From Faecalibacterium sp. HTF-F (GTDB lineage Bacteria; Bacillota; Clostridia; Oscillospirales; Ruminococcaceae), in the NCBI RefSeq assembly GCF_023347535.1, contig NZ_CP094473.1:2108001-2172000 (forward strand): 64,000 nt of DNA, read 5' to 3'. The notes beneath the pieces are model-generated. The model searched no databases. It was given only the letters and a program-made list of their open reading frames with translations, and was not told where the DNA came from. Below, piece after piece: positions 61,445 to 64,000 of this stretch. Numbering within the stretch: position 1 is the stretch's first letter; each line of letters starts with the position of its first letter. A program made the translations under genes and the position numbers.

Positions 61445-63181
61445 ATGACTACTGAACAGCGTGAACCGCTCTATGCGTCCACTGCGAAGCCCTGGCTGAA
61501 GTACTATGACCAGAAATACATCGACATGCCTCTTCCCAAGTGCAGCGCCTTTGAGTATCTCTGCCATCAGAACAAGAACCATCTGAGCGAGACCGCTCTG
61601 GAGTATTATGGCCGTAAATTCACCTTTGCAGACCTCTTTGTGAATGTCAAGAAAACCGCTGCCGCCTTCCGTGCTCTCGGCGTGAAGAAGGGCGACATCA
61701 TCACCGTTGTCAGTGTGATGACCCCCGAGGTGATCTACGCCTTCTACGCTGTCGATATGATCGGCGCAACGCTGAATCTGGTGGACCCGCGCTACAGCGT
61801 TGAGGGCATCCACGAGTACATCGAGGAGGTGGATTCCCGCCTGCTGATCTGCCTGAATGTGACCTATGAGCGCTGCCACAAGGCAGAAAAGCGCACCAAT
61901 GTGGAGCGTGTTCTGGTCATCAGCCCCGCAGACTCCCTGCCGCTGCATCTGGCCGTCGGCTACAAGCTGACCAACCCCGATAAGAACCGCTACAAGTCCA
62001 ACGTGATCCACTGGAAGGACTTTATTGCACAGGGCAAGAATCAGAGCATGAACGCCGAACCCTACGACCCGCAGCACGCCTGCGTGGTGGTGCACACCGG
62101 CGGCACCACCGGTTCGCCCAAGGGCGTTATGCTGACCGACGACAGCTTCAACTCTCTGGCCCACGAATTCATTGCCCAGAGCAACCTGTTCTGCCGCGGC
62201 CAGAAGCTGATGAACGTCATGCCTCCGTTCATTGCCTACGGCTATGCCTGCGGCGTGCATATGCCGCTGGTCATGGGCCTGCACGTTGTCATCATCCCCA
62301 ATCTGGACCCCGACAAGCTGGGGGCACTGATCTGGAAGCACAAGCCCGAGCACATGTTCGGCGTTCCGGCTCACTACCAGCAGATGGCAGCATCTCCGCT
62401 GCTCAAGAAGAAGAAGGATCTCTCCTTCATCCGCAACTATGCCGCTGGCGGCGACTCGCTACCGCTGGGCGCTGAGCTGACCGTGAACGAGTTCCTGAAG
62501 GCACACAACGTGGAGTATCCGCTGGCCAAGGGCTACGGCATGACCGAAGTCGCTTCTGCCGCTACCGTTGCCGCCGGCAATGTGACCAAGCCCGGCAGCG
62601 TGGGCATCCCCATGCTGAATACGGTGGTGTCCATCTTCGAGCCCGGCACCGAGACCGAGCTGCCCATCGGGGAGCGCGGCGAGATCTGCATCTGCACCCC
62701 CACCGTCATGAAGGGCTACTACAACAAGCCCGATGAGACCGATATGATCCTGCGCCGCCATGCAGACGGCCAGATCTGGGCACACACCGGCGATGTCGGC
62801 TACATGGACGAGGACGGCTTTGTGTATCTGGACTCCCGCATCAAGCGCATGATCATCCGTCACGATGGCTTCAAGGTGTTCCCGTCCATGATCGAGAACG
62901 TCATCAGCCGCCATCCGGCTGTGCATCAGTGCTCGGTGGTGGGCTGCACCGACAAGGACCATGTGCAGGGTCGCCTGCCCTTCGTCTACGTGGTGCTGGA
63001 CCCGGAGGCCGACAAAAAGAAGCGCCAGATCGTGCGCGAGCTGCGCCAGCTGTGCAAGGAAGAGCTGCCGGAGTACGTGCAGCCGGTGAGCTACAAGTTC
63101 ATCAGCGAAATGCCGATGACCCCCGTTGGCAAGGTGGACTACCGCAAGCTGGAGGAAGAGATCACTCCCCGCGATTATTGA
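61445..63181 (+). CDS. AMP-forming acyl-CoA synthetase/ligase family protein
   Basis: A 578-residue ANL-superfamily adenylating enzyme. The P-loop VVVHTGGTTGSPKGVM is at about residues 215-230, YGMTE at about 358-362, TGDVGYMDEDGFVYLDSRIKRMI (A8 hinge region) at about 455, and the C-terminal catalytic Lys in VGKVDYRKLE. It activates a carboxylic acid with ATP, then usually transfers it to CoA. Long-chain fatty acid or an organic acid are possible substrates. The ATG at 61445 was chosen by GAGGA upstream and homology; the frame is open further upstream but there it crosses the promoter. Confidence 0.9.
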   Translation: MTTEQREPLYASTAKPWLKYYDQKYIDMPLPKCSAFEYLCHQNKNHLSETALEYYGRKFTFADLFVNVKKTAAAFRALGVKKGDIITVVSVMTPEVIYAFYAVDMIGATLNLVDPRYSVEGIHEYIEEVDSRLLICLNVTYERCHKAEKRTNVERVLVISPADSLPLHLAVGYKLTNPDKNRYKSNVIHWKDFIAQGKNQSMNAEPYDPQHACVVVHTGGTTGSPKGVMLTDDSFNSLAHEFIAQSNLFCRGQKLMNVMPPFIAYGYACGVHMPLVMGLHVVIIPNLDPDKLGALIWKHKPEHMFGVPAHYQQMAASPLLKKKKDLSFIRNYAAGGDSLPLGAELTVNEFLKAHNVEYPLAKGYGMTEVASAATVAAGNVTKPGSVGIPMLNTVVSIFEPGTETELPIGERGEICICTPTVMKGYYNKPDETDMILRRHADGQIWAHTGDVGYMDEDGFVYLDSRIKRMIIRHDGFKVFPSMIENVISRHPAVHQCSVVGCTDKDHVQGRLPFVYVVLDPEADKKKRQIVRELRQLCKEELPEYVQPVSYKFISEMPMTPVGKVDYRKLEEEITPRDY

Positions 63182-63212
63182 TCCTGAACATCACCCTGTA
63201 ATTTTTCAGACA

Positions 63213-63243
63213 CTGAGCTCTCCCGCAAGGGAGAGCTTTTTTG
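63213..63243 (+). terminator. Terminator of the acyl-CoA synthetase-like gene
   Basis: AGCTCTCCC, loop GCAA, GGGAGAGCT and six T. Confidence 0.93.
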
Positions 63244-63303
63244 TATGGGAGAAACCGCAGAATACGGGCGCAGCGATGACCGCAATTTTTTGAATTTTGT
63301 CAG

Positions 63304-63332
63304 TTGACAATTTTTACTTTCCATCTTATCAT
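63304..63332 (+). promoter_or_regulatory. Promoter of the SGNH hydrolase gene
   Basis: TTGACA (63304-63309) is 17 nt from TATCAT (63327-63332). Confidence 0.82.
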
Positions 63333-63386
63333 AGAGACAACAGCTGTGCCGCACAGGTGCAGTCATTCCGGAAAGAAGGAATCACA

Positions 63387-64000
63387 ATGAAAAACAAAAA
63401 ATTTGCCAGCTTTCTGGCCGCAGCGGCAGCGCTTGTGCTGCTGGCCATGCCTGCATTTGCTGCCGACGAACAGACGGAGCTGCCTGCCGCCGAAGCAGCA
63501 GAAGTGCAGCAGGGGCAGACTGCAGCGCCTGCCGAGCAGGAGACTGCCCTGCCCGCCGATGCCCAGACAGCCGGCGAGCCGGAGCCGCAGCTCACCTATG
63601 TGGCGCTGGGCGACAGCATCACCTCCGGTGTCGGCCTTGCCGATATGAAATACAACATCGCCCAGATCGGCTACGATCTCCGGCCAAACTTCGAGGGCTA
63701 CTCTTCCCAGTGCTATACCGCCCTTGTGGGCAAGGGCCTTGGGCTGGACCGCCAGCACGCCATCAATCTGGGCCTGCCCAGCCTGATGAGCCCTGACATG
63801 CTGGATATGGTGCAGAACAGCGCCATGCCCAAGATGAATCAGGCTTCCGGCTCGTACTACGTCTACCCGGAATATCAGGAATATCTGCGCAAGGCCGATA
63901 TCATTTCCATCCAGATCGGCTCCAACGACGCGCTGGTGCCCTGCATCGTAGGTCTGGGCGAGGCCACCAACTGGAAGAGTGAGCAGCTGGCCGGGCTGAT
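63387..64000 (+). CDS. Secreted GDSL/SGNH-type hydrolase, N-terminal part (runs off the right edge)
   Basis: About 204 residues are visible. A signal peptide (MKNKKFASFL, Ala-rich core, cleavage near AFA-AD) is followed by a Glu/Ala/Pro/Gln-rich linker of about 45 residues. The catalytic domain starts LTYVALGDSITSG, with the block I nucleophile Ser in GDS, and has IQIGSNDAL, the block III GxND oxyanion motif. Such proteins are secreted esterases or lipases; the substrate is not known. The catalytic Asp-His pair would lie beyond the window. Confidence 0.9.
   Translation, partial: MKNKKFASFLAAAAALVLLAMPAFAADEQTELPAAEAAEVQQGQTAAPAEQETALPADAQTAGEPEPQLTYVALGDSITSGVGLADMKYNIAQIGYDLRPNFEGYSSQCYTALVGKGLGLDRQHAINLGLPSLMSPDMLDMVQNSAMPKMNQASGSYYVYPEYQEYLRKADIISIQIGSNDALVPCIVGLGEATNWKSEQLAGL

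Overview
The window looks like a chromosomal segment of a Gram-positive, low-oxygen gut Clostridia, most likely Faecalibacterium or a close Oscillospiraceae/Ruminococcaceae relative. The reasons are the GC-rich coding sequence with strong purine-rich Shine-Dalgarno sites, three T-box leaders, near-consensus sigma-A promoters, an L10-leader rplJ-rplL operon, a fucO-type lactaldehyde reductase and dense intergenic palindromic repeats. This is inferred from gene content and style; no database search was possible. No rRNA, tRNA, CRISPR array, prophage or insertion sequence with a transposase was found.

Layout. 1-7.8 kb: an MFS transporter cut by the window edge, hisS, a CaCA antiporter behind a candidate Mn2+ riboswitch, a CmpB-type membrane protein, fucO, and a GntR(YtrA-like)-ABC operon with a palindromic operator. 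7.9-15.3 kb: a TIM-barrel isomerase and the complete minus-strand atpBEFAGDC operon, in which the delta subunit survives only as a C-terminal domain fused to the front of alpha. 15.6-19.5 kb: a DUF2798 protein, an orphan transcription unit of about 640 nt packed with tiny ribosome-binding-site-preceded ORFs, small membrane proteins, a Dabb protein and a secreted transglutaminase-like protein. 19.5-24 kb: T-box-metG, an EamA transporter and a TatD nuclease. 24-27.8 kb: a T-box-controlled ABC importer for a probable amino acid. 27.9-35.9 kb: YfhO-like protein, dusB, argS, a DUF1934 protein, murI and ddl. 36-39.7 kb: rpmG-secE-nusG-rplK-rplA and rplJ-rplL. 40-47.7 kb: an aldo/keto reductase with a ferredoxin tail, FCD-GntR and Fur-family regulators, T-box-asnB, TetR and NiaR-like regulators and a GH13 enzyme. 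47.9-54.3 kb: glgB and an operon of a GT-C-like membrane protein, a trigger-factor-like protein and a polyferredoxin. 54.3-63.2 kb: an oligopeptide ABC operon (SBP, two permeases, two ATPases) and an acyl-CoA synthetase-like enzyme. A GDSL/SGNH secreted hydrolase runs off the right edge.

The most unusual signals are: (i) a dispersed intergenic repeat carrying a 36-nt palindrome whose 16-nt arms differ from copy to copy while the arms stay complementary and the loop stays TGCR, together with an end module whose small stem also covaries; (ii) the delta-alpha fusion in the ATP synthase; and (iii) the micro-ORF-rich RNA at 16.46-17.1 kb. Copies of the repeat sit exactly at the substrate-binding-protein/permease junction in both ABC importers, where they could lower distal gene expression.
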